Under the pieces are notes generated by a model, which was not told the DNA's origin, ran no database searches, and saw only the letters and a list, made by a program, of their open reading frames with translations. From assembly GCA_032164295.1 (NCBI GenBank), contig JAJHTX010000007.1:1772501-1836500 (forward strand): a stretch of DNA of 64,000 bases. Direction: 5' to 3'. Origin of the DNA: Inonotus obliquus (Eukaryota; Basidiomycota; Agaricomycetes; Hymenochaetales; Hymenochaetaceae). A program made the position numbers and the translations under genes. The number at the start of each line of letters is the position of its first letter. Position 1 is the first letter of the stretch. Shown piece by piece: positions 12,153-23,249 of this stretch.

Positions 12153-12198
12153 AATCCCATTGGGCCGAATGTTTCGTCATGAGAAACCGCTAATCCAT

Positions 12199-14077
12199 AT
12201 GTCCTTCCCTCCTTCTTTCGTCCTTCCTTGGCTCGTCCTTGTCCTTACTCTTCTCATCAAACAAACTTCGGCTGTGAATGAACATCTCGAGTCTCGCGTA
12301 TCTGCTAGCAAGAACACCTCGGTACTTATTCTCGGTGGTGGTGTAACCGGGGTCATTGCCGCGCGCACGCTACACGAGCGCGGCTTTGATAATTTTCGCA
12401 TCGTTGAGGCAAGAGATGAACTCGGGGGTCGTATGCAGACGAAGACAATTGGCGGAAACTTCACAGTTGAGCAAGGCCCGAACTGGGTTCAGGGAACGCA
12501 AACTGGAGACGGACCCGCCAATCCCATTTTATTGCTTACCCAGAAGCACCATGTCAAAGCGCAACTAAATGACTTGTTCGGTAGCCTTAGTGAGTATTCT
12601 CGTTCAGTACAGTTGTCGCATTTGCTCTAACTATCTCAACCCTTCCAGCACTCTATGACTTTAACGGACCAGCAAATTTCTCGGACGCGTTCAATGAGCA
12701 AGATGATGCGTTCACTGATCTAATAGTGCAAGGAGGTCCGGTTTGGAATGCCAATATTATCTTGTTCAAATCTCTGATGCAAGTCATAGGTGCTCGTCTT
12801 AACAAACGCCTACTAGATCTCAACGCACGCACTGGGTACTCGCTCGTTGGTTCAAAGCCTCTGACGCACACGGCACAGACATCTGAATACTATATATTTG
12901 ATTGGGAATATGGTCAGACCCCGGAAGAATCGTCTTGGATTGCAGCATCACTGGTGAATATCTCCCTTTCCTCCGAAGTCAAAATCGAGACTCATCCATG
13001 ATTCATTGAAGAACAACAACTTCACGTTTGATCCTGACATGGGAGGTTTTTCGGAAGATAATCTGTTGTGCATAGACCATCGGGGGTTCAAGACGATCAT
13101 CCAGGCCGAGGCAGCTGAGTTTCTTCGGTCTGATCAAGTGATGCTTAACGCAACTGTGAAGACTATCTCATACTCGAAGGACGGTGTTGATATTCAATTG
13201 GTAGACGGAACAAATTTGGAGGCGGATTACGCCCTCGTTACATTCAGCATTGGTGTCTTGCAGAATGATGATGTCGCTTTCATTCCCGAGCTTCCTGATT
13301 GGAAACAGGAAGCAATCCAGAGTATCACAATGGTGAGTTTACTCACATGCAACACTTACGAAATTCACTGATCAGTCACAACAGACAACGTACACAAAGA
13401 TATTTCTTCAGTTTCCCGAGAAATTCTGGTTCGACACGGAGGTGCGTTCAACTAATGCAACTGCCTCAAGACTGGCTCATTGTTTGTATTCTTAGATGGC
13501 TCTGTACGCGGACAAAGAGAGGGGCAAGTATTCCGTGTGGCAAAGCCTTGACCACGTAAACTTCCTGCCTGGGTCAAGGATTATCTTCGTGACCGTCACC
13601 GTAAATTTCGTTGTCTATACATTGTCCGTCCATTTGACTAACCATCATTTCAGGGAGACTACTCAAAACGCGTCGAGGCGTTGTCAGATGACGAAGTACA
13701 ATCCGAGGTGCTAGACATCCTTTCTCTCATGTTCCTAAATATCACGATCCCAGCACCAACGGATTTCTTCTTTCCACGATGGCATTCAAACCCGCTGTTT
13801 CGCGGCTCGTACTCAAATATGCCAGCAGCCTATGTTCCTGCTCACCAAGATAATCTGCGTGCAACGGTAGAAGAGCGACTTTGGTTTGCGGGCGAGGCTT
13901 CGAGCGTGAAGTACTATGGTAAGTGATTTCGGGTGGATGAGAGCTTAGTTAACGAAGGCTATAGGTTTCTTGCATGGTGCCTATTTCGAAGGATTGGAGG
14001 TGGCGAGTAAACTAGCGGATTGCATTGATGCTGGCGGCTGCTCGGGACTTCCACATGTGGAAAACATTAGGCAATGA
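12199..14077 (+). CDS. Secreted polyamine oxidase-like flavin amine oxidase
   Basis: FAD enzyme of the plant/fungal polyamine oxidase group, which oxidises secondary amino groups of spermine or spermidine with release of hydrogen peroxide. I join seven exons, 12199-12589, 12649-12953, 13012-13332, 13385-13441, 13496-13600, 13654-13918 and 13965-14077, giving 518 aa. A signal peptide runs over the first 25 residues (hydrophobic VLPWLVLVLTLL), so it is likely extracellular. The dinucleotide-binding motif is VLILGGGVTGVIAARTL, followed by EARDELGGRM. The segment YTKIFLQFPEKFW aligns with the maize PAO region holding the flavin-facing Lys (K300). The C-terminal FAD motif WFAGEASS and GFLHGAYFEGLEVA are intact. 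Several N-glycosylation sequons are present. No frameshifts were found. Confidence 0.9.
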
Positions 14078-14331
14078 AGTATATCAATCAAAACTCAAGT
14101 CGATCTCTGAGCATGAATAGCACGGTTGACAAAGGTGGCCGACCACAATAGTTATGCCGATTGAATTCACCGGTTACTTCTTCTCTACCGGAAAAACTAT
14201 AGCAACGCAACGAGATCTTCAATGCACGTGCTCCACATATCTCTTATCAAGCGATCCCGATGGAGAGTCACTGACCAGTCTCAATACGACCATCACTCTT
14301 AATCGATACTACAAAAGGTCAAGAAGAAATA

Positions 14332-16281
14332 ATGGAGCGACTCGTAGAACTTAGGAAATACGATATCAAAGACTCAAATATCGAATTACTCGGCTCGGAA
14401 GTACGCATTTGATCTCCGTTAATGAATTTGAATGAAAGAGTGGTGTGTATTGATAGAGATAACGATTGCTGTAGCTTGAACGCCGTGTCCGGGAACATGG
14501 CGGTGACAAGGAATTGGCGTGGGAGGAAGCGGGAAAGGAATTGGGAGTTCAGATTTGGAGGATTGAGAAATTTCATGTTGTAACTTGGCCTGAGGAAAGG
14601 AAGGGAACGTTCTATGAGGGTGACTCTTATATCGTTCTACATGTGCGCAGTCACAACTTGCTTGAATTTTCGTTTTTTGGTTTTACCTCGATACCCCGAT
14701 CTAACTTGATTTATTCTCAAGACGTATAAGAAATCTCCAGAGTCGGATACTTTGGCATACGATCTTCATTTTTGGCTTGGGAAGGATACTACACAAGATG
14801 AAGCTGGTACTGCAGCTTACAAAACCGTCGAACTTGATGATCGTGAGTCTATTTCCTCTCTCTTTCGCTGATATTTCGGATCGGAGAGAAATACTCAAAC
14901 TTATATTCTTGCTGTACTCTAGATCTCCACGGCCGACCGGTACAATATCGCGAAGTACAAGGCTATGAATCAAATCGTTTTCTATCCTATTTCCCAAAAC
15001 TCATCATCCTACAAGGAGGTGTATCGACGGGATTTCGTCAAGTTGTCGATCCACCTGCACCAAACGTCAAACGTCTTTATCAAATTACCGCTTCTACACA
15101 TTATAGTCCAGGTACTACCCCCAATACCACCACCAGTACCAGCACCACCGTGAAAACCAACATATCGATTCGAGAAGTACCTCCAGAAGTTCAAAGTTTG
15201 AACAGAGGAGATGTATTCGTTTTGGATTTGGGAGATAAAGTTATACAGTATAATACTAGAGAAAGTTCTGGGAAGGAAAGGTATCTTGCGGCTGATTTTG
15301 TTCGAAGGATTGCGGATGGTAGACCTGGACGTTGTCAGCCTGCTGTTAAAGGTAAGAATTGTATTCGGACTGCGGATTGCGGATTGCGTAAAATCCCCTT
15401 CTCTGCACATGCGAAGCATTGGATTACTGACATTGACTTGCGTATATGAATTTTTTCTAGATGAACTTAGCTCTGGAGCAGGAGTTTTGCTCTCTTTGTT
15501 AAACGCCGAATCACTCCCTCAGCCTCCTCGTCAATCGATTTCTACAAGGACGAATGCGATGTCGAATACGAATAGCAACAACAACTCCAGACCGTTTCCG
15601 ATTATCTTCCGTATATCAGACTCATCTGGAACCATCGAATTTTCTCGCGTATCCATACCCTCATGCGCGCCTTCATCCGCACCTTCATCCTCTCAACTGA
15701 ATGTGGGGACATCGACTTCAACTTATCCACCAACTCTTCCACTCTCGATACTCCCCTCGGACGACGCATACCTAATCGACACTTCCTCTCACACCTCCCT
15801 ATCCACCTCCGCAAACGCAAACTCAAACTCGAACTCATACTCGAACTCATACTCGAATCCGAATCCGAGCGTATACATCTGGATCGGTAAAAACGCATCC
15901 ATAGTCGAAAAACGCCTCTCGTTACAAATTGCGCAGAATTATCTTTATAATAAGCAGAAGCAAGGACGGGAACGGCGAGAACGGCGAGAACAAGAAGAGC
16001 GGGAAGAACGGGAACAGGAACAGGAACGGGAGCAGCCTGAGGAACAGGGACAAAAAGTTGAAGAAGAAAATGATAATGACGAGACGAATTCTACTGCAAC
16101 TACAACTGCAACTGCAACTGCTACGCATACACATACACATATACAGAGTCGGACCTCGGAGTCGGATGATTATTCGCATTCGGGTGATGACTGCTCGGAT
16201 TCGGATCCTGCGATTCCGATTATCCGAGTCAAGGAAGGATCGGAGACTCGAGAGTTTTTGGAGATTTTCGATCGGGTGTGA
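14332..16281 (+). CDS. Gelsolin-family (severin-like) actin-binding protein
   Basis: Calcium-regulated actin-filament severing/capping protein, cytosolic. Five exons (14332-14400, 14475-14642, 14722-14842, 14923-15351, 15461-16281) give 535 aa. The first gelsolin repeat contains [12 protein letters not shown], then [11 protein letters not shown] and [20 protein letters not shown]. The second ends near the [11 protein letters not shown] segment. The third contains [15 protein letters not shown] and ends with [15 protein letters not shown]. That is three repeats, as in severin or fragmin. Repeat three is inflated by low-complexity inserts: an Asn/Ser run (about residues 385-395) and a long Glu/Arg/Gln then Thr/Ala stretch (about 430-500), which are probably loops. 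The gene lies 254 bp after the amine oxidase on the same strand. Confidence 0.88.
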
Positions 16282-17290
16282 TAACCCTTTTTTTTCAAGT
16301 TGAACTTGAGCGGGATATGGATATGGGTATGGATGGGTATGTTTTTTCGAGAGGCGGAGACGTCAGCTCCGAGTCGGATGATTGCTTCTTTGAGATCGAT
16401 GCTTGGGATGAGTTTCAATGATAGCTTGACGTTTTTGGATGCGCCAGTCTTGATCCTAGATTTCCTGTTTTTTTCTCTAGTTTCTTTTCAAAGTGGTTTG
16501 AATATGTAGTCATTTCTCATGCATGTATGTACATATTGCCTCGCCTCCACTGGCAGACCAATGTCTGTATTCAAATTTAGCGCTGTACTATAGACATCCA
16601 TATGCATGTTAAGTACCTATCACCCTTGACCTGAAGGCTGAATGAATGGTGCGATAAACGCGGCGGTATTTACTATGTATATACTTCAAGAAAGAAACAT
16701 AGTTCAAGTTCAAGCGAGCGTTCGTGCGACGACTACCTTCAAGGTATTCCACACTTGCATAATTCCAGATTCAGCATTCAGCATCCAGCAAACTGCCAAA
16801 CTTTCATCTCGTCGATTGGTTAGGTCTTCACGTGAACAAGAGAAGGGGAGACTCGAGGAGGAGAAGCAGGAGCAGGAGCAGGAGCAGGAGAATCTGAAAG
16901 AAAGACCAAAGACGAAAAAGGGAAAGGGGAAGAGGGAAAAAAGGTCGTGATTGGATAATATATGCATAGTGCATAGCAACTACTCCAATGGAATTATTCG
17001 TACAGCTTAACACGATAGACTGCAAAGACTCGGAGGGAGGGGGGGAAAGGAGAAAAGGGGAAAGGGGGAAAGAAAAAAGAGAAAAGGGGGAAAGAGCAGA
17101 GACAGTGTGTGTGGAGGGGGGGGAGAGAGAGAGAGAGAGAAAAGAGGACGGAGAAGAGAGGAGAAGAGGTATTAAGAACCGCTAAACATTAAGAACTAGC
17201 CACTTCCACTTCCGAACGCCGAACGCCGAACATCGAGGTCGAGTCGTCCCCTTTTCCTCGATTCTCAAACACCCACTTCAAACAAACCAC
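16282..17290. other. Intergenic region, purine-rich, convergent gene ends
   Basis: Between the 3' ends of the gelsolin and SYLF genes. No gene was seen. Purine bias is strong: a GAGCAGGAG-rich part lies at about 16840-16945, and an almost pure purine tract at 17032-17170 is listed separately. Confidence 0.5.
17032..17170 (+). repeat. Polypurine tract
   Basis: Bases 17032-17096 are 65 consecutive purines on the plus strand, in G-runs and A-runs. After a short TGTGTG break, another purine block (17113-17148) includes (GA)n. Such mirror-like homopurine DNA can form triplex (H-DNA) or G-rich structures. It lies between two convergent transcription units. Confidence 0.85.
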
Positions 17291-17324
17291 ATCACTCATC
17301 ACTCATCACTCATCACTCATCACC
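17291..17324. repeat. Heptamer tandem repeat at the SYLF gene stop codon
   Basis: About five head-to-tail copies of ATCACTC, directly abutting the stop codon of the minus-strand SYLF gene, so the array begins its 3' UTR. It is a simple satellite with no spacers, so not a CRISPR array. Confidence 0.85.
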
Positions 17325-18667
17325 CTAATACCCATGCTTGTCCGCATCAAAAACCGTCTGCCCCGTCATCGTCCCACTACCAACACCACCACCACCAACA
17401 CTCGTCGTCTGATTATTAACACCAACAGGTAAATGATCCCCAGTAACACTCGGAACATACGCCTCTCCAGGTAACCCAGTTTCATCCAACCCTTCAGCAG
17501 CTTCGATTATTTCATATAATTTCGAAGCTATTTCTGGGGGTGGGACTTGACCTCCTAGGATTGTACGGGCGGGGAGAGAGGAGCCGTAGAAATCCCGATT
17601 GGCGTCTTTGCGTTCGATTAGGACTGTTCCTTCTAGTGAGAGACCTGCGAATAGACCTGTGTTTTTTTTGTGAGGGTCCCGAAGGGGGGGGGGTAGGTAG
17701 GTAGAGTATCAAAGAAAGAAGGAAAGGAGGATCAATGTATTAGTTTTGCGCATCTCGAGAGAACTCTATACCAATCAACGCACCTTTCGACTTTGAGTAC
17801 GAAAACATCGGAGCAGGACTAGCCAGACTAGCCTGAACACTTCCACCCGTCCCAATAGGTCCAGCCGCCGCCGAAATATTCCCTCCAATAGTCACATTCC
17901 CACCCATAGAAAAAGCCCTCACAGCTTCTTCACTATTCAAAACCACTACGAAGTCCGTAATGTCTGCGCCGACTTGGAGTCCCCAACCTATACCACCTGT
18001 TGCTATACAGGAAGGTGCGGACCATGAACCGTCGGGGAGTCGGGCTATGATTAGACCTGAACCGGCTTTTCCGGAGAAGACGAAACCGGCTTTGATTACT
18101 TGGAAGATGGCGAGTCCTGGGTTTTCGTTGTTCGTATCGGTGGTGATGGTGTTGGTGATGATGATGATGGAAGGCGTGTGTTAGGGGTGATGGGTGACGA
18201 GGAGAGATGGTTAGGAAGGCGTGAGCAGCAGCATTGTGATGAGTACACACCTCGCGCTCGTTGCAGAACGGCCTTTGGAATAGCATTAAGCGCAGATTCA
18301 GGATTTTCCGGGTCGGCTGATAACATACGAAGAAGCCATAAGAGCATACATCAACAACATATACATCCACTTTTATATAAAGTATACGCACCAAGGAAAC
18401 TCTGTAATATCTTTGCAGCCTTCTCCGCCTCCCCAGGAAGTGTAAACCCTTGCGCAAAACTTCTCGATTCTGAAGCGACCTTATTCCCCGCTTGGTTCAT
18501 GAACGCTGTAGCTTGTATCCCAGCCTATGCAATCATCCGTATCCGCAGCAATCAGTTGTTCAACGCACGCACGAACAGGACAGAATATCAGCGAAAGTGT
18601 AACAACTTGAGGAGGATACGAAGCGCACCTTTTGAGCACCTTTCCGAAACTTGTCTAGCATCGACAT
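17325..18667 (-). CDS. SYLF-domain (Ysc84/DUF500) protein
   Basis: Lipid- and actin-binding SYLF domain protein of the Ysc84/SH3YL1 family, acting at endocytic membranes. Five exons (18667-18629, 18524-18392, 18316-18251, 18116-17772, 17656-17325) give 304 aa. The domain fills most of the protein: FTLPGEAEKAAKILQSFL, then IPKAVLQRARGLAIFQVIKA, GFVFSGKAGSGLIIAR, GWGLQVGADITDFVVVLN and KGALIGLFAGLSLEGTVL. The C-terminal tail, about 65 residues, is rich in Gly, Thr and Val. It carries no SH3 domain, unlike yeast Ysc84, so it is the short, SYLF-only form common in fungi. Confidence 0.9.
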
Positions 18668-18914
18668 CTTCTGCTCGTACTGTCGTTCGATGATGTTGTA
18701 AGTAAGAGATCAAATTACAGTAACTGAGAGGGAGTCGCAAAGTATAAGGCACTGCAGCACCGCCTTTCCCTTTGGTCATCCTCAATACGTCATCATGTAC
18801 TTCCCACTAGGGACAACGTTATTATAAAATGGATAATGTGTAGATCTAACTAACTACGATAAAATAACTACAGTTATGCCTATGATACAAACTTCCAATG
18901 CAACAGAAAAGCAG

Positions 18915-21281
18915 CTAAAAGTACTTATCCCAAAAACCCTTCGTCGCATTATTCCTCGCCGACCAATCTTCCAGACCAAGCAACTTCATAACCAACCCAT
19001 AAACCTGAACGTTCTCAAATCCATCCATAATATAAGCAGAATCATCGATTGAATGCCAACCTGATGGTGCGTTCATCTTTGCGAAACGTTTGAGTAAGGG
19101 TAAGGAGGTGGAACGTTTGTTGTGGATGTCTTTGACGTTGGTTGAGAATGGCCCGTGAGCGACGAACATGGCTCGCATGGAGGGTTCGTTGTTATCATAA
19201 CCATGGTTCTATGCACAAGTAGTCAAATTAGTCATGGCATCATAAAGATCAACAACCAAGGAGGACGTACCCCCTTTGATAACCCGTCGTCACCCTCCGC
19301 CCGAGTAGTAAGAGCATAGCCCATCTTCGGGACAACATACACAGGCGCAATCCGATAGTTATTCGCAAAGTGATATCTCTCCGGCATCGTCTCATGTGTA
19401 TACACATCGAACTTCTCCGGGTTTTCCGCTGCCGCCTCACGTAGGATGTTCAAGTAATGTGTTACATTACACTTGCTCGAGAATCGGAAACCTTTACTTG
19501 GCCATCCTATGAAGTGTTTCATAATTATGCGAGACTGACGATATGAATAATGGCGCTCAGCTTACCGTCCTCATGTTCAATGTAAGAATACCCTTCCTCT
19601 CCAATAATTTCGTCAAGATAGACCAATTCAGGGTGGCTAGTATCTGTCATGCCATGGTCGCTGACGAAAATGATGTCAACAATGTCCGTCAGGTTACGAG
19701 CAACGAGTTGCAGATGCAGATCCTTCGCAAACGTGTCAACGTATTTCAACGTGTCCTAGGTGTATGAACATTTCATGAGTCATGAGCTTCAAGCTCGACC
19801 AGAGAATGAAATCGTACATTCACGAGTTTCGAGTTTGGACCCTTGAGATGACCCGCTTGGTCCAAAGAAGGCTCATAAGCTTTTGGTAAGCAACTTATAA
19901 GCAAAAAGCACGTTTCTGGTACTGGTAGTGGACTTATCCGACTCACCCATGATGAGCTGAGGCCGGCCATCTAAAGGTAAATCGATCCATTGCATGATCT
20001 GATCAAGTTTCCCGCTCAAAGGGACCTTGTCCTGCACCAAACGGGCACGTCAGAGGCTGAACGTCGCACGAAGCAAAATATATCTTACCTTCCAAGGCAC
20101 AAAATACGTCGGTGAAGCTCCTGACGTTGTTTTTGGAGGACCAGGCCTAATCTTTCTTAGCGAGCCGGACAACACGAACCTCGACGCCATATCTTACCAC
20201 ATCAGATTCGCCGAGATGACATTCGCCCGCCCGGTAGTTTCCCACATCTACATTTGACTAATGAGCCTTTCCGTTCTTCGGTCTTCTGAACTATTGGACT
20301 GCTGTAAGCACTCACAGGTTCGCCAAGCCACCAATTAGGATTCCAGGTTGAGCTCTCTCTGTTATAATGGAACTCGGACTGGAACTGGGGATCCCAGAAG
20401 TTCTATATGAAACACTGAAAAATGAGAATTGAATGACTAGAGTAGACGTAGCGAACGTACGTTTGCCACTATTCCATGAGATTCTGCATAGAGCCCCGTC
20501 CTGTTGCAAAAGTGAATACGCAATACTCCAATGGTAGGTCACGAAACTCGCATTAAGGCCCAGTGATTTCTACATGGTTCCATCAGCGGCATGACCTTCA
20601 CCAAGCATCGGAGGAAAGACTTACGGGAAAGTCAAAGTCTATAACAAATGAGTGCAATGGAAGCAATTCTCAGCGTCCAAGCGAAATGACTAAACACGGA
20701 AACTTACAGGGAAAATAGGCTTCATGTACTTGGCTCGGAGACCTTTCTTGCTGATATCGAGAAGATGCGGCGTGAGACCGCGGTCAAGATAATCCGCTCT
20801 GAGATCCATTTGTGAGTCCCGCAAGCAACGAAGAGAAGACTTCGACTTCAATTTCATCATAAACTCACCGTAATCCATCGATAGATACAATCAAGACCGT
20901 TCTTTTGAAATCATGTGTCCCGTTCGACCTTAACTCCGTACCAACAAATTTTGAATTTGGATGTGCGTTCTTGGCACATTTGCGAGGGGATAATAGACAA
21001 GGTGGAACGAAGGCGGTACAGAGAAGTAAAACGATGAGTATAGCTGCGACTATAGCCATGTGTTTGCGACTCCAAGGCTCGTTATCCCTCATCCAGTCAA
21101 CAAACCCACGCGGTCTTCTTGCCATCGTACCACCCGACTTGTTGGAGTTCTGAACGCCCGAAAGAAGACCACTGAGTTCGTGATCTTCGACGACGACATC
21201 GTTATCTTCATTATCTCTCGACTGAGGATGTGAGTTTGAGTCCTTTGAAAACAATGGCAGGGAGCTGGACGGCTGTGCCAT
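18915..21281 (-). CDS. Ectonucleotide pyrophosphatase/phosphodiesterase (Npp type)
   Basis: Zinc-dependent phosphodiesterase of the alkaline-phosphatase superfamily, expected to split extracellular or vacuolar nucleotide pyrophosphates. I join 13 exons in consistent phase, giving 545 aa. It is a type II membrane protein: an acidic cytosolic N-terminus of about 75 residues, one transmembrane helix (IVAAILIVLLLCTAFV), then the catalytic domain. Metal ligands and nucleophile are visible: the Asp in VSIDGLRADYL, the Thr in TLTFPNHWALMTG, DQAGHLKGP, and SDHGM. The end has FVAHGPF and GWHSIDDSAY, also typical. One intron in the catalytic region has a GC donor (see findings). The gene is complete. 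Confidence 0.92.
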
Positions 21282-21830
21282 GGTTGGAGATGCAAAGCAG
21301 AGCAAGCGTTTGCGAGTGGGATGCACGTTCCTCCCTATTCCGCTGATCACGCGTCGATCACACTCATGCCTGAAATGGAAGGATTGCCACAAGCGGCGAT
21401 TGCAGACCGGCTAGGGTTCATCTCCTTCTTCACCCTCTCGCCATCTGTCTACTTCTTGATGATATGAGCTGGCAAGAACCCAGACGGCAACTAGATACCT
21501 CGCAGCTGTACTAGACAGGGCAAATAGGAGGGGCCGTGTGAAAGGAGGGAGGCTAGACGAAGCCGTTCGTGTGCACTAGCGTGCCTCTAGTCCAAGGGCT
21601 ATGAAATTCAGAACACATAACTCCCGCGGCTACTCTCTATCTCGCGCAGTCGCATTACACGAAAGGGATTACACTGGACTCTCTGTCAGATCGTCTCACA
21701 GCATTTTGACGGAAGCGGAGGGAGTCGGCCGTGTTGTACTGGTCATCGGGAAATTTCTCGAAATTCATGTCATGCGATGCAGCCACCCTTTTCATGAAAT
21801 CATGGAGCACTAGTCACGCACACCAAATAC

Positions 21831-21838
21831 TATATAAG
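21831..21838 (+). promoter_or_regulatory. TATA box of the small secreted protein gene
   Basis: TATATAAG lies about 130 bp before ATG 21967. The paralogue at 39488 has a TATAAAGA at about 39375, at a similar distance, which suggests a shared promoter layout. Confidence 0.45.
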
Positions 21839-21966
21839 TAGCCCTTACCTCGCCTCTTTTCATCCCATCCCATCGGACTTGCCTCCGTACCCTCATACTC
21901 AACCTCGTTAACGACAACTCACGACTACAACTCACTCATCATCATCACCTACTCCTACGACTGAAA

Positions 21967-22552
21967 ATGTTCTCATCTTCAACCTCCCGTGTATCCATCC
22001 TCTTCTTCACCCTCATCCTCGCACTCTCCTCATTCCTCGTCAACGCCTTACCAATCGAACGTCGAGACGTTTGGGTACCCGCCATACTCTCCCCTACGAA
22101 CGAAACCATTTGGACTATCGGTTCACGCCAGAATGTTACTTGGGATGCCGTCAATGGTAAACCCGTTAACATTACAAACCCTACTGGTCATATCTTCCTT
22201 CGTAAGGATGGACGTACCAACTGTAAGTCATTATTCTCCAATGCATGCTTTACTTTTAAAGAATCGGATGGCTTATTCGGATTATCGAATTTTACAGTGA
22301 CCGCTGCTCTCGCAGAAGGCTTCAACCTTACAGACGGTAGCGTAGAAGTAACAGTTCCAGACGTTACACCAGGCTTCGGGTACCAAGTAGTCGGTAAGTA
22401 CTAACACAACACACTTTCCACACTTTCCACACGTTCATCCCGCTCCGGCATATGCATGTACACCTTATTGATTACTGACAACAACTTTCTTAAATATAGT
22501 CTTCGGCGACTCCGGTAACTTCAGTCCCGAGTTCGAGATCGTGGCTGCATAA
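21967..22552 (+). CDS. Small secreted Kre9/Knh1-like protein, copy 1
   Basis: A small secreted protein with the N-terminal domain of the Kre9/Knh1 (Ser-Thr-rich GPI-anchored) family. Its role in fungi is poorly known and probably lies at the cell wall. Three exons (21967-22222, 22298-22393, 22500-22552) give 134 aa. A hydrophobic signal sequence covers residues 1-27 and a likely Kex2 site, ERR, follows. Family landmarks are RDVWVPAILSPTN, WTIGSRQNVTWD, FLRKDGRTN, VTVPDVTPGFGYQVVVFG and DSGNFSPEFEI. No GPI signal or Ser/Thr tail is present. It is paralogous to the gene at 39488-40010, with both introns at the same positions and phases. The first intron is 75 nt and has no stop in frame. Confidence 0.85.
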
Positions 22553-23249
22553 AGTCTGGGCCTTTGAAACTCCTTACTCCAGTCCGAGAGCCGCATCATC
22601 ATCTGGATTTAGAGTAACGCATGGCATGGACGGACATATGTCTCCTTTCAATTTGTCACCTCCTAACCCCGTTCACATCGGGCATCGGAGCGATGCTGAA
22701 CGGACGAACGAACGAAAGCATGGACAACGATTATCATTCTCTTCACGAACGGACTTTTTAACGGACTTCTGACGTACTCCCTCCCCCCTTTCCATTGGCC
22801 TCAATTTCCCCCATTCACAAAATCGGACTCTGACTCTTTCATCTTGTGCACACATCACTGGACATTCAACATTCTCATCCCGTCTCATGACCAGGACTTT
22901 TACATCGTAGCATAAACACATAATACCTTCCAAAACTCCAAACTCCAAAATCGAATCGAATCGAATGTACATATCATCCCTGTACTTCTACCTACCTTCC
23001 TATCGCAATTACGTTTTGCTTTGTACATAGTTGTACCTACCTATCCTCACGAATGCATGATGTCCAGTTATTCATTTTAAACGCGAAGACTGATGCACCG
23101 GTCTGCCGCACATCTCTCAACGATCCAGAAATAAGAAAGATTGTGAGTTGCCGCCGACAGCACCTTACATTCGTCTATTATTACATGTTATGCTCAAGTA
23201 GATTACACATCGAAAGTGTGCAAGAAATCAATCATCTAACGCCATAGTG
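22553..23249. other. Intergenic region between convergent genes
   Basis: No gene was seen. It holds the 3' UTRs of the secreted protein and of the MFS transporter. An imperfect TCGAATCGAATCGAATG repeat occurs near 22950. Confidence 0.5.

Larger units (their letters stand above)
10147..12198. other. Gene-poor region with coding-like fragments on the minus strand
   Basis: About 2 kb with no complete gene I can assemble. Two minus-strand frames look more protein-like than background. One at 10393-10590 includes RGDFRLWCFVCGSTTGK. One at 11089-11240 includes GTNIPVWQLNSIDGQALVV. Together with the fragment at 11806-11946 they might be exons of a decayed or highly diverged gene, but I could not join them in phase. 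Confidence 0.3.

Noticed and set aside
17291..17324. Possible CRISPR-like array
   Set aside because: A 7-base head-to-tail satellite without spacers in a eukaryotic genome.
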